53,333 nucleotides of DNA, from positions 3,345,996 to 3,399,328 of the forward strand of contig CP070768.1 of assembly GCA_020345745.1 (NCBI GenBank), written 5' to 3'. This document shows, in pieces, positions 1 to 7,876 of the stretch. The position numbers and the translations under genes are program-made. How positions within the stretch are numbered: position 1 is the first letter of the stretch; each line of letters opens with the position of its first letter. The notes under the pieces are model-generated. The model did not search any database. It was not told where the DNA came from and was given only the letters and a program-made list of their open reading frames with translations. Origin of the DNA: Desulfobacterales bacterium. Lineage in GTDB: Bacteria; Desulfobacterota; Desulfobacteria; Desulfobacterales; UBA11574.

Positions 1-458
1 TGTCTAAAATTTGCAAGTTTTTGGAGTTGAAAGTTAAAAACCTTGCAAATTCTATAACACATTTTGATAACTTTTACCAGTAATTTCAACTAGAAAGATA
101 CTTTTTCAATGGCAACTACGTTAGTGATTTAATCGTTGCGCTTGTAACCGGGTGGCAGAGCACCCGGTTTTCTTCAAACAATAAACCTTTTCTTCCTTTT
201 AGATTGATCTGCTGTTAATTGCGGGTTGGCTCGCTGCCGGCGATATCTGTTACAGTTACCTCAGTTGGCCGGGCATATATATAAAATATCAGTCTGGACA
301 TTGAAACATACTATTTAAACAATCTGAAAAACATGCCTGGGAAGCCTTTCAAGCATTTCTTGCGACATTTTCTGTAACCTTGTTTCCCGTGGGCGCTTTG
401 TACTGATCTAACCATTTAAGTCCTATAATAAGACCGATAAAAAGTCCAATTAAACACC
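1..458. other. Gene-free left edge of the window
   Basis: I see no convincing coding sequence here. Bases 9-50 hold an inverted repeat (arms ATTTGCAAG and CTTGCAAAT around a 24-base loop), and a clear terminator sits at 146-171. The rest is AT-rich spacer. The terminator suggests that a plus-strand gene ends to the left of the window. Confidence 0.5.
146..171 (+). terminator. Rho-independent terminator
   Basis: Perfect 9-bp stem AACCGGGTG / CACCCGGTT with loop GCAGAG, followed on the plus strand by a short T-rich tail. It probably ends a gene lying left of the window. Confidence 0.75.
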
Positions 459-1163
459 TTATTGCAGATTAATTCGTTCAATATATCTCAAAATAGCTCG
501 AAACAATGAAACACTATGGCCGATCTGTTCATATATTTCTATTTTTGTGAGCAGCCTCTTCTCATCTTCAATTTGGTAGCCTTTTTTCATCGAAAGATTG
601 GCAATCTTTGCGATCTCTTTTGCCAGGTCTTCTTCAGATTCTATTTTTATATGATAGGTTTTTATCTTGTCGATATTATCCAAAACCTCATCATTGATTA
701 TGCTCTCTAAAATTTTATGATTTTTACGATTGTATGAGTTGTATAGTGTGTTGTGTAAAGGCTGAGAAAGATCTGCAACATAGTGTGAACAGAATGCCAG
801 GTGGTAGCCTCCATATTTACCCTTTTGCTTTTCTTTCAAATAGTCTCTTAAGGAAGCCATGATCGCTCCATACAGATGACCAATAACATCGGTTTTCTTG
901 TTATACTTTGCTACCTGTTGGAAAACCGTCTCTGGTGTTACAACCGTTCCTCTCGGGTTGTTCGTATAGTGGTTAAGCCTCTCTGTATAACCCGCCTTTA
1001 TTTTGAGCATATCCGCACCTGCGGCATTGAACCATTTCTTGTATCCTGCTGCTTTGGCAATAGCTATGTGGGTTTCGTCATGCCAAGGGTATACGTTGTC
1101 AACAATAATGATTACGATGAAAATCGTTAGCAGAATGATAGTCGGGCATTTTGTTTTTGTCAT
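459..1163 (-). CDS. Exported zinc-dependent phospholipase C / P1-nuclease-like protein
   Basis: A 234-residue protein with a strongly hydrophobic signal segment (residues 7-24) and a likely mature start at Trp27. The pattern Trp27-x4-His32 followed by His127-x3-Asp131-x5-His137 (HYVADLSQPLH) matches the metal-binding layout of the phospholipase C / S1-P1 nuclease fold, where the N-terminal Trp and several His/Asp residues hold three zinc ions. His65, His96 and the later NHKILE segment may supply more ligands. Members hydrolyse phospholipid head groups or single-stranded nucleic acid, and the sequence alone does not say which. It would act outside the inner membrane. The gene stands alone with no visible operon partner. 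Confidence 0.72.
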   Translation of the reverse strand: MTKTKCPTIILLTIFIVIIIVDNVYPWHDETHIAIAKAAGYKKWFNAAGADMLKIKAGYTERLNHYTNNPRGTVVTPETVFQQVAKYNKKTDVIGHLYGAIMASLRDYLKEKQKGKYGGYHLAFCSHYVADLSQPLHNTLYNSYNRKNHKILESIINDEVLDNIDKIKTYHIKIESEEDLAKEIAKIANLSMKKGYQIEDEKRLLTKIEIYEQIGHSVSLFRAILRYIERINLQ

Positions 1164-1201
1164 TGGCTTTTCCTATTATCTCATTTCAAAACCTGCAACC
1201 G

Positions 1202-1405
1202 ATGGTGGATCAAAAGATAAAAAAGGCCGCTATTGACCCTATCCGAAAAAATATATTAATCGCTATTCTGGCATTCTTAGTTCTAACCTTCTGTCAGCCC
1301 TGGCTCTACGGTCTTCGCCGCTCCTACGCTCAGGAGCATGATGATTGTAAGAGAACTGACGCCGATCTATTCCCGAACGTCTACCCCCATTATCGTGTAA
1401 AATAA
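1202..1405 (+). CDS. Possible small exported protein, divergent from the phospholipase-like gene
   Basis: A 67-codon frame starting at ATG 1202, only 38 bases from the divergent phospholipase-like start. The predicted peptide has a basic N-terminus, a hydrophobic stretch (about residues 19-33) and the sequence SYAQE at about residue 41, which would suit signal peptidase. No Shine-Dalgarno sequence is evident. I do not recognise a family, and it may be chance coding. Confidence 0.25.
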   Translation: MVDQKIKKAAIDPIRKNILIAILAFLVLTFCQPWLYGLRRSYAQEHDDCKRTDADLFPNVYPHYRVK

Positions 1406-1770
1406 GGAGAGCCATAGTGCTTTGATCCTTTGCAATTTATTCAAGATTGTTTTTTACATAATAGCCTTAAACAAAGTATAAGATCGAAATGTTTATGGTC
1501 AATAAAATAAGGTAGAGTATAAGGCCAGAACGGTGGAGGTCCTGTTCTTTGGTTTATCAACAAGGGGAGCACGGTCAATTCGTTTGTACCTTGCATAGAG
1601 AAAGTTGTGCCGGAAATTGCAAGATTTAAAACCGATACAGCTCTTTTTGAACAGCCTCTGAACCTTCTTTGCAGACTGATACATCGCTGCTATGGGTAAG
1701 GTCCAAGTTCACCCGACGCCTTTGGACCGCACCGGAAAAGTGATGAAGTGACACACCTGGTTAGTACTTT
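1406..1770. other. Spacer with decayed sequence
   Basis: No supported gene. Bases 1476-1503 share a motif (AGTATAAGATCGAA, then TGGTCAA) with 4050-4083, so this looks like an old dispersed repeat. A small inverted repeat GGTCCAA/TTGGACC lies at 1700-1728. Confidence 0.35.
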
Positions 1771-2091
1771 TCAGTACCTATTCACTCCCGTAATATCATG
1801 CACCTGTAATAGGGTCATACCTGCTAAAAGAATTCTAGCATCAACTTTCGCTAGCTGATCGGGTTCAAGCCGCATTGTTAATCCAACTTGTGGTATTACT
1901 TTCGTGAGTAATTTCCCGAAAATATTTTTTGGTTCCTGTTGTATTTTTTCCGAAAGACTCTCATTGGCTATTATACCGATCAGATGGTCATTGGACACGA
2001 GTGCATAACTGTCTGGCAGTGCGGTAAATATCTCACGAAAAAAAGCCTCTTTCCGGCTTGAGGGATCTATGATTCGTCCGATTTCCAGCAT
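1771..2091 (-). CDS. Conserved-looking hypothetical protein
   Basis: A 106-residue soluble protein. I chose ATG 2091 because GGGAG lies five bases upstream; a longer frame would begin at TTG 2103. There is no signal peptide or membrane segment. Composition and frame use look like a real protein (for example FFREIFTALPDSYALVSND), but I do not recognise the family. It lies 67 bases downstream of the GNAT gene on the same strand and may be co-transcribed with it. Confidence 0.5.
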   Translation of the reverse strand: MLEIGRIIDPSSRKEAFFREIFTALPDSYALVSNDHLIGIIANESLSEKIQQEPKNIFGKLLTKVIPQVGLTMRLEPDQLAKVDARILLAGMTLLQVHDITGVNRY

Positions 2092-2158
2092 ATTTTCTCC
2101 CAATATTTTCCAACGAAACCCTCTCTATAACCTCTGTTGTGTAGCGCTGTCATTGATA

Positions 2159-2692
2159 TTATATAGCCAACGTGGTTTGCTCTCCTTCATTAAACTCATC
2201 CCGGTATTTTACAATTCCAGACACTGTCTTCATTAATGACTCATCTAAGATGTTTACCATAAAAACGTCATCCGGAACCCCTTCCCATTGGCTTTTTAAA
2301 CCATATTTTGATGCTCGTTGAAACCCAAATCGTGGATAATATTTTTCATGACCAAGCACGGTTACAAACGGACATGTTGTATTTTTAATACATCGAAGTC
2401 CTTCTTTTACGAGTTTAGTGCCAATCCCCTGGTTTTGTAATTCTGGTGAGACAGACATTGGGGCAAGGCCCATTCCTTCAATAATGCTGCCCTGCATTTC
2501 TATCGTTACCGGGCTGAACATAATATGCCCTACTATCTGATTATTTGAGACTGCAACAAGCGATAGTATGCCATTACATGATATTCGCAACTTATCGACG
2601 ATGCGCCCCTCTTCGGGTTGACCAAACGCTTTATCGTTTAACACGCGTACGTCATCAATATCTTCAGGTCGCTCAAAACGTATTTCAACCAC
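2159..2692 (-). CDS. GNAT-family N-acetyltransferase
   Basis: A 177-residue cytoplasmic enzyme of the GCN5-related acetyltransferase superfamily. The acetyl-CoA-binding signature is seen as MSVSPELQNQGIGTKLV (about residues 78-94), the Q/R-x-x-G-x-G/A loop. A conserved C-terminal FVTVLGHEKYYPRFGF segment is typical of the YhbS-like group. The start is GTG with GGAGG upstream. The substrate cannot be predicted from sequence. It lies just upstream of the 106-residue hypothetical gene and on the same strand. Confidence 0.85.
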   Translation of the reverse strand: MVEIRFERPEDIDDVRVLNDKAFGQPEEGRIVDKLRISCNGILSLVAVSNNQIVGHIMFSPVTIEMQGSIIEGMGLAPMSVSPELQNQGIGTKLVKEGLRCIKNTTCPFVTVLGHEKYYPRFGFQRASKYGLKSQWEGVPDDVFMVNILDESLMKTVSGIVKYRDEFNEGEQTTLAI

Positions 2693-2798
2693 TGATCCAT
2701 TCCTCCCCCAGAGTAACCATAGTCATACAAAATTGAATACACTTAATGTTCTTTAAAGTCCTCATTGCTTAATGTCCGAGATAAATTGATTGGACGTT

Positions 2799-3169
2799 TC
2801 ATTCATCCTCCCATTCATCAAATAGAGCATCTGCAACAGATTTCACTTTGTCGATCCGGTCAGACACCTTTTTGCTGCCATCTCACTATCTTCATACTCT
2901 GAATTTAACTTAACATAGGCATGCTTCAGATTGCTGTTTTCAATTTGGACAACTGCGCCAAATTGTTCCAGAGCAGATTTAAACTGCTCTTGGGCTTCTG
3001 TTTGGGCGTCTCGGGCATCCTCCACCCGATCGACAAGAATATCCCGTTTGTGGATACCCACCTTTTCCATAGCGCCATAATATGCCTTGGAGCATCCCCC
3101 GAGAAAGGGAGCCAGCAGAACAGCAATCAGAATCAATTGAACAAGCATCAGGTTTGTGTTTTTGGCCAT
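2799..3169 (-). pseudogene. Frameshifted remnant of a DUF2959-like lipoprotein gene
   Basis: The first frame (3169 to 2843) encodes a signal segment ending in a lipobox-like LGGC, then a coiled-coil region (YYGAMEKVGIHKRDILVDR and onward) that I associate with the DUF2959 family. At the run of five A's near 2877-2881 the frame is lost. Restoring one A gives VSDRIDKVKSVADALFDEWEDE in the neighbouring frame, which then meets a stop at 2799. From memory, full-length members are roughly twice this long, so the C-terminal half is missing as well. The single-base slip could be a sequencing error, but the early stop in the recovered frame argues for real decay. Confidence 0.6.
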
Positions 3170-3370
3170 GTGTTCCTCTCTATGGTGCCCTTATCTTTGG
3201 TCATCGCTAAAAGAATCACCCTGCGAATTGTGTGAGTTAATTAGAACCTATCTCAAAAAGTATTCTTCTCTAATCCATGACAGCTCTCGCCAATATTGAC
3301 ACTATCAATAAAACGACTGCATTACAGATTTCATAAATGACGGCTGTCAAGTCAAACCCGCCTGTCACAA

Positions 3371-3907
3371 TTAAACGGGTTTTGAATAACCGCCGCCTAA
3401 AACCGTAAATAGAATCATAAGAATTATCGCTTGAATGACCCAACCAATTATACAGACGCCGACTGCTCGTAATGTGCTGTGATAATCCAGAGCTTGCCTT
3501 ACAGCAATAACCATGGCCACCAACATCCAAACTGAAGCGATCATAAAAATGATTCCGCCTATTCCCGGTATAATAGCCAATATCCTTAGCAAGCCTGGAG
3601 AGCTTGAGAATCCGATGGTTCGTAATAGTTCACCATGGTCGGCTTTGGTCTGAGGTTCAGGAAGGATTTTAGCACCAACAAAATATGTAATATAGGCCCA
3701 AATATACCATGCGATAAGCGCGGTGATTGCACCGAAAATGACTCCCTTTATTCCTATCGCTCCTATGCTGCCGATTCCGGCTGCTACACTAGAGAGCACA
3801 ACAACACCCATGGCCTGGCTCATCGCACCTTTATCAGCCTCTACTTCTTCATATAGGTTAACATCGAGTTTGGCTGCTCGAACGATTCGATCTATATATA
3901 ATTGCAT
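3371..3907 (-). CDS. Yip1-like multi-pass membrane protein
   Basis: A 178-residue inner-membrane protein with four or five hydrophobic segments and the usual Yip1-domain layout: a short amphipathic N-terminus (MQLYIDRIVRAAKLD) followed by tightly packed Gly/Ala/Ile-rich helices. ATG 3907 is chosen because GGGGGT lies just upstream; a start at 3922 would place that purine run inside the gene. The role is unknown. It sits alone, downstream of a long repeat-rich spacer. Confidence 0.65.
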   Translation of the reverse strand: MQLYIDRIVRAAKLDVNLYEEVEADKGAMSQAMGVVVLSSVAAGIGSIGAIGIKGVIFGAITALIAWYIWAYITYFVGAKILPEPQTKADHGELLRTIGFSSSPGLLRILAIIPGIGGIIFMIASVWMLVAMVIAVRQALDYHSTLRAVGVCIIGWVIQAIILMILFTVLGGGYSKPV

Positions 3908-4388
3908 TTTTACCCCCAACATTTATTTAATTCGAAATTGTTTGCTCCGAATGGTTCGTAACCATCATTTCTATTATTTCTGAAAGACGACAAATTATAA
4001 AAGTGAAAATTGCGGCAAATACCGGTTTTTACACCATGGTTTTAAATGAAGTATAAGATCGAAGCATATTTGGTCAACAAAAATGATTGCACCGGACCAC
4101 AGGCATCCAGAACGCAGAGCAGTACAAAAAACAATCCACAGAATGGATCCAAACATGACAGATTCGGTCCAAGCGTTTGCCTATCAAACCATCAAGTAGA
4201 ACAACCTTATCATTTGTCTACTTGGTATGAATATTGAGATATAGTCAAGGAAAAACTATTGGGCCAGATCATACAGCAAGGGAAAAACAGGTTAAGGTCG
4301 AAGCAGGGAATGGTGGGATATTGTTCTAGGGCTCACTTGCTGAGTCAAGGTAGATATTGGAGCATCAATCATAGGGGTGCATTATACT
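3908..4388. other. Spacer without supported genes
   Basis: AT-rich, with no frame showing start, ribosome site and protein-like composition together. Bases 4050-4083 repeat the motif seen at 1476-1503. Nothing else is recognisable. Confidence 0.35.
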
Positions 4389-4486
4389 ATAAAATCGTGT
4401 CACGATTTTATTTAACGCGACGTTGTCGCTGCTAAGGCGAACGGCTAACATTCCTATCCCTGCAGCAAGCTGCAGGGATAGGAATG
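4389..4486. repeat. Cluster of three perfect hairpins
   Basis: Three palindromes in about 100 bases: ATAAAATCGT/ACGATTTTAT (4389-4411, loop GTC), GCGAC/GTCGC (4417-4429, loop GTT), and an 18-bp perfect stem CATTCCTATCCCTGCAGC (4449-4466) against its complement (4469-4486) with a two-base spacer. No T-tract follows the long stem, so it is not a normal terminator. It may be a repetitive extragenic palindrome or a mobile-element end. Confidence 0.8.
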
Positions 4487-4562
4487 CCTACCTCACTTTC
4501 GCTAACAATTGTTTTCTGACTACAAAATTATTTATGATGGCTTTAGTGCTCTAAACAAACAT

Positions 4563-4640
4563 TATACTGATATGTTGCTTTAAATAATTCCTTTTCTTTC
4601 ATTTGAATATATCCCTCGCTGCCAGCAGCGGGGAATTCAA
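4563..4640 (+). repeat. Dispersed palindromic element, copy 1
   Basis: About 78 bases that recur in inverted orientation at 53211-53289 with roughly 80 percent identity by eye. Each copy has an AT-rich flank (TATACTGATAT, then TTTAAATAATTCCTTT) and a GC-rich imperfect hairpin (CGCTGC / GCAGCGGGG) bounded by GAAT/ATTC. This is consistent with a REP- or MITE-like family. Confidence 0.75.
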
Positions 4641-4670
4641 CTTTCAAGAAGCCAATTCTCAAAAGACAAA

Positions 4671-4707
4671 GGGCACCCGCAAATATATGCCGGGATACCC
4701 TTTTTTT
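4671..4707 (-). terminator. Terminator of the cold-shock gene, possibly bidirectional
   Basis: On the minus strand the stem GGGTATCCCGG / GCGGGTGCCC is followed by TTTGTCTTTT just after the stop codon of the cold-shock gene. On the plus strand it is followed by seven T's, so it could work both ways. Confidence 0.7.
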
Positions 4708-4721
4708 AGAGAAACAGACGT

Positions 4722-4922
4722 TTAGTTTACAGTGACATTGGCTGCAGCTGGACCTTTGGGTCCTTGCTCTATGTCAAAGGAAACTCGGTCGCCTTCATTG
4801 AGGGATTTAAAACCGCTTCCGTTGATGGCTGAATGATGAACAAACACATCCGGACCATCTTCCTGTTCAATAAACCCGAACCCTTTTCGGTCGTTAAACC
4901 ACTTAACAGTTCCATTGGTCAT
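4722..4922 (-). CDS. Cold-shock domain protein (CspA family)
   Basis: A 66-residue single cold-shock domain of standard length. It carries both RNA-binding motifs: RNP1 as KGFGFIEQ (about residues 13-20) and RNP2 as DVFVHHSAI (about residues 25-33). Such proteins bind single-stranded RNA or DNA and melt mRNA secondary structure. A good ribosome site (GAAAGGAGGATG) precedes ATG 4922. The leader is long, about 125 bases if the promoter at 5053-5081 is used, and carries a terminator-like hairpin near its 5' end, which is consistent with post-transcriptional control. Which Csp paralogue this is cannot be told. Confidence 0.93.
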   Translation of the reverse strand: MTNGTVKWFNDRKGFGFIEQEDGPDVFVHHSAINGSGFKSLNEGDRVSFDIEQGPKGPAAANVTVN

Positions 4923-5001
4923 GATAACATCCTCCTTTCAAAAAATTTTCAAAATCTTAAACTGGAGGATGCCACATTAAAAAAATGAACCCTTCCTTCA
5001 G

Positions 5002-5034
5002 AAAAAAATCGCCCCACCAATTGAGGGCGGGGCC
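5002..5034 (-). terminator. Terminator-like hairpin in the cold-shock gene leader
   Basis: On the minus strand a GC-rich stem (GCCCCGCC against GGTGGGGC) is followed by seven T's, yet it lies upstream of the cold-shock start and only about 12 bases after the predicted transcription start. It may act as an attenuator. Confidence 0.55.
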
Positions 5035-5052
5035 TTGTTGAATAAAGAAATA

Positions 5053-5081
5053 ATAACACGCCTTGTGGCGAAAGCAAGCAA
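5053..5081 (-). promoter_or_regulatory. Probable sigma-70 promoter for the cold-shock gene
   Basis: Minus-strand TTGCTT, a 17-base spacer, then TGTTAT. Transcription would begin near 5046, giving a leader of about 125 bases. Confidence 0.45.
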
Positions 5082-5864
5082 ATTATTTATTTTTTTATAA
5101 ATATGTACATAATGACCTTAAAAATAACATTTTAGATCGATCAGGGGCGGTTATCATTCTCGCCCTTCCCTTCCTGGGTCAGGCCCTCAGGCCTGACAGC
5201 CAGATTTCGAAATTACGGCGTGAAGCTTCTTGTAGCTTTTGCGCATCGTTTCTTGGCGAAACGAAACGTAAAATTGCAACCGGAAACTTCAGTGTAATAT
5301 TTAAAGACGTGGAAATTCCACCCCTTCCTGCTGCCGTAAATAGGCTGGTTGTCGAGATCAACAAGACCGAGCCCGATATAAACAAACTGGTAATGCTGAT
5401 ATCATCTACCACAGCAATCGCTGCAAAGGTGATTAAAACGGTTATCCGAGCTTGAGCGCGAGCTTTTTGGTTGGGATCACGCACAGGCGGGTGCTTGGAT
5501 TGTACAGTCTTGGGAGTTCCCAGAGGAAATGGTCTGCTATCTCGGTGCTCACAACCTTTCAATAGACAAAATCCACGAATACGGACTTAATGATACGGCT
5601 GTTGTTCCAATTGCTGCGGCTTCCGCCCTGATCGCAGCAATGGGGTATCTTGAAACTCCCTTTCAGTTTGTTGGGATGATAGGCGCTGTAATACTTCTCA
5701 TCTGCGAAGCTATTCTTTTCAACCGGATTATTGGTGGCCTACCGTATCCAATATGGAAGGCTGATCCAAAAGTTGCTCGAAACTTTGGTATACTGGCTGG
5801 AATTCCCGATACCGAAACGACCTTCTGGCGGCACTTTACCGTTAAGATTTTTCAACGCCGCTAA
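5063..5864 (+). pseudogene. HDOD-domain signalling gene with an internal deletion
   Basis: Bases 5260-5450 encode the N-terminal part of an HDOD domain (IPPLPAAVNRLV, then ISSTTAIAAKVIKTV), and bases 5453-5640 encode its C-terminal part in another frame (ERELFGWDHAQAGAWIVQS, then LSIDKIHEYGLNDTAVVPIAAA). Roughly 100 residues that normally lie between are absent and the frame shifts at the join near 5445-5455. The remaining tail to 5864 has no HDOD likeness. HDOD proteins are metal-independent relatives of HD phosphohydrolases used in signalling. Loss of the domain core makes function very unlikely. Confidence 0.65.
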
Positions 5865-5948
5865 TATGAATATTTTAATCGCACATCAGTGAAAGATATG
5901 GGAAACGCTCTAGCATAAATGTTCCTTAATAATTCTGAAAAAAAGTTC

Positions 5949-5977
5949 TTGACACGGCGATCGATGTAATGTAGTAT
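5949..5977 (+). promoter_or_regulatory. Strong sigma-70-type promoter of the ArsR-type operon
   Basis: TTGACA (5949-5954), a 17-base spacer and TAGTAT (5972-5977). Transcription would start near 5984, giving a leader of only about 23 bases before ATG 6007. The short leader GCTATAACTTAAGTGG has partial dyad symmetry and could be the regulator's operator. Confidence 0.65.
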
Positions 5978-6006
5978 TTTAGCTATAACTTAAGTGGTTG
6001 GTTGTC

Positions 6007-6414
6007 ATGGAATCCAAAAAAGCCGAATTATTTAAAGTTTTAAGTGTTGAAACCCGCATCAGGATCATCGAGCTGTTGAAGCAGAAAGGCCCACTGGGCG
6101 CGAACGAAATGTCCGAGATGCTGGGAGTCACGCCTTCTGCTGTTTCACAACATCTCAAGATTTTAAAATACGCGGGGTTGGTTCGGAATGAGCGGAAAGG
6201 GTATTGGATACCCTATGAAGTAGACCCGGTTGCGCTTGAAAAATGCGGGGAACTTCTTTCCACAGTTTGCACTTGCGGGTGTGAAGGGACCGGGCAATTT
6301 CGCGAGGCTGAATTGAACGAGGCCGAAGATAAAGTTGCCGTTTTGATGAAATACGAGAAAGAGCTTCAGGAGGAGTTGCAGAGAGTACGAACGAGAATCG
6401 AAGATCTGAAATAG
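6007..6414 (+). CDS. ArsR/SmtB-type winged-helix regulator with a CxCxC cluster
   Basis: A 135-residue DNA-binding protein. The winged helix covers about residues 5-72, with the recognition helix around TPSAVSQHLKILKYAGLV. Cys80 and the tight group Cys88-Thr-Cys90-Gly-Cys92 lie just after the wing, where ArsR-family sensors often place ligand residues, so metal, sulfur or redox sensing is an inference. The C-terminus (about 98-135) is a charged coiled coil. ATG 6007 is chosen over an upstream TTG at 5998; neither has a clear Shine-Dalgarno sequence. It is the first gene of an apparent operon with the acyl-CoA-dehydrogenase-like gene and the CGCGC peptide, and probably regulates itself. Confidence 0.85.
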   Translation: MESKKAELFKVLSVETRIRIIELLKQKGPLGANEMSEMLGVTPSAVSQHLKILKYAGLVRNERKGYWIPYEVDPVALEKCGELLSTVCTCGCEGTGQFREAELNEAEDKVAVLMKYEKELQEELQRVRTRIEDLK

Positions 6415-6502
6415 GCGGTATGGGCCTCTCTTTTTTTACCTTTTTAATTTAGTATCTACTAAACAACTTAATAAATATGACCACTGAAAGGGGGAAAATG
6501 AA

Positions 6503-7654
6503 TTGGAACATAAAACTAGCTTTCTCGGTGATTATCAAGAATCAAGGACGCTCGCACAACAAATCGCCAAAAACCACATTGCACCTGATGCTCCAGAGCG
6601 TGACCTAAACCACACCTTTCCTTCAGAGTGTATTCGCATTTTAGGCGAAACGGGTTTTATGGGACTGATTGTCTCAGAAGACCACGGCGGTTTTGGAGCC
6701 GGAAGGGTTGGTTTCACATCTGTCGTTGAAGAGATATCGAAGGCATGTGCTTCGACTGCCCTTGTCTTGGTCTCCCACGCGATAGTGACTAAGGCGATCG
6801 AGCTCGCTGCTGATAAAACCGTAGCAAAAAGATGGCTTTCGGATATGGTCAAAGGCCATTCTCTTGGTGCATTTGCCGTTCATGAGCCTGATAGCGGCAG
6901 CAACGCCGGAGCCATTACGACTCGAGCTGTTAAGGATGGTGATCTCTATATCGTGAACGGTTCCAAGTTCTTCATCACGTCAGCCGGAGAGGCCGACCTC
7001 TACCTGGTTCTTGTCAGAACTGCATCCGAAAAGAGCCCACAGGGGATGAGTACGATTCTTATTGAAAAGGATAATCCCGGCCTTGCGTTTGGTCGCCTTG
7101 AAAATAAAATGGGCCTTACGAGCACTTCCTCAAGGGAAATGTTCTTTAACGATTGCCGGGTGCCTTCAAAAAACCTCATAGGCAAAGAAAGTGAAGGATC
7201 ACAAGTCATTGGGCAGACGGTTGTTGGATGGGGTTTTTTTGGAGCTGCTGCGATATCAGCGGGCATTGCTAATTTAACCAAGGAACTTTCGATCAAGCAT
7301 GCCAAAGAGCGAATGATAGCCGGACAGCCGATTGGCGTTCATCAGGCAGTTCAATTCATGATATCAGATATGATTCTTGGATACGAAGCATCGGAATCAT
7401 TATTGATGTCTTGCGCAGCTAAGGCAGACGCTTCACCCGACACGGCAGCTATTAACGGATTCAAGGCCAAGCTGTTCGCATCCGAGGTGGCTGTCGACGC
7501 AACCCATAAAGCAATACAAGTTTTAGGAGGCCATGGGTATTGCAGAGACTACGTCGTTGAACGTCTTTTTCGAGATGCTCGTGGTTTGATGCTACATTTC
7601 AAAACATCGGAATGGCTCCGGCAAGACATTGCCAAGGCCGCATTAGGATTGTGA
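6503..7654 (+). CDS. Acyl-CoA dehydrogenase homologue lacking the catalytic glutamate
   Basis: 383 residues, the full family length, with all three domains: an N-terminal helical domain, the middle beta domain with the flavin-side motif AVHEPDSGSNAG (about 125-136) and RVPSKNLIG (219-227), and a C-terminal helical domain with GGHGY and VERLFRDAR. In short-chain dehydrogenases the catalytic base is the Glu of IYEGTSE. Here the equivalent segment reads LHFKTSE, placing Phe366 at that position. The alternative Glu position used by isovaleryl-CoA dehydrogenase also appears to be non-acidic (WGFF, near 243-246). The start is TTG 6503 with AGGGGG eight bases upstream; the nearby ATG at 6498 is in a frame that stops early. 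It may be a non-dehydrogenase flavoprotein. Confidence 0.82.
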   Translation: MEHKTSFLGDYQESRTLAQQIAKNHIAPDAPERDLNHTFPSECIRILGETGFMGLIVSEDHGGFGAGRVGFTSVVEEISKACASTALVLVSHAIVTKAIELAADKTVAKRWLSDMVKGHSLGAFAVHEPDSGSNAGAITTRAVKDGDLYIVNGSKFFITSAGEADLYLVLVRTASEKSPQGMSTILIEKDNPGLAFGRLENKMGLTSTSSREMFFNDCRVPSKNLIGKESEGSQVIGQTVVGWGFFGAAAISAGIANLTKELSIKHAKERMIAGQPIGVHQAVQFMISDMILGYEASESLLMSCAAKADASPDTAAINGFKAKLFASEVAVDATHKAIQVLGGHGYCRDYVVERLFRDARGLMLHFKTSEWLRQDIAKAALGL

Positions 7655-7741
7655 AGTGATTTACAACCCAGCAAAGTTTAAGTGACAACTCTCAAATGGT
7701 AGAAGAGTGCGTCGATTTTGTTAGGAAAGGAGGTGAAAAAA

Positions 7742-7852
7742 ATGACTGATAAAAAAGATAGCGATTGCGGGTGTGGCTGTCTGCCTAAGGGTAAAAAAGA
7801 CACCGCGACGTCAAGGCCCAAGGTTAAGACTTCTGAAAAACCCAAGCGCTAA
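7742..7852 (+). CDS. 36-residue CGCGC peptide
   Basis: A small gene with a near-perfect ribosome site (AAAGGAGGTG) six bases before ATG 7742. The peptide has an acidic-basic N-terminus, then Asp-Cys9-Gly-Cys11-Gly-Cys13 followed by LPKGKKD and a Lys/Pro-rich tail. The spaced cysteines suggest a metal or Fe-S ligand, or a redox role. It lies 87 bases after the acyl-CoA-dehydrogenase-like gene and is followed by a strong terminator, so it is the last gene of the operon. The cysteine pattern echoes the CTCGC of the operon's regulator. I do not recognise a named family. Confidence 0.7.
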   Translation: MTDKKDSDCGCGCLPKGKKDTATSRPKVKTSEKPKR

Positions 7853-7876
7853 TTGATTTCGAAGTATTTCTTTGTT

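Noticed and set aside
1499..1684. 61-codon minus-strand frame and possible transposase remnant
   Set aside because: Neither strand shows a continuous recognisable transposase; similarity was too vague to claim.
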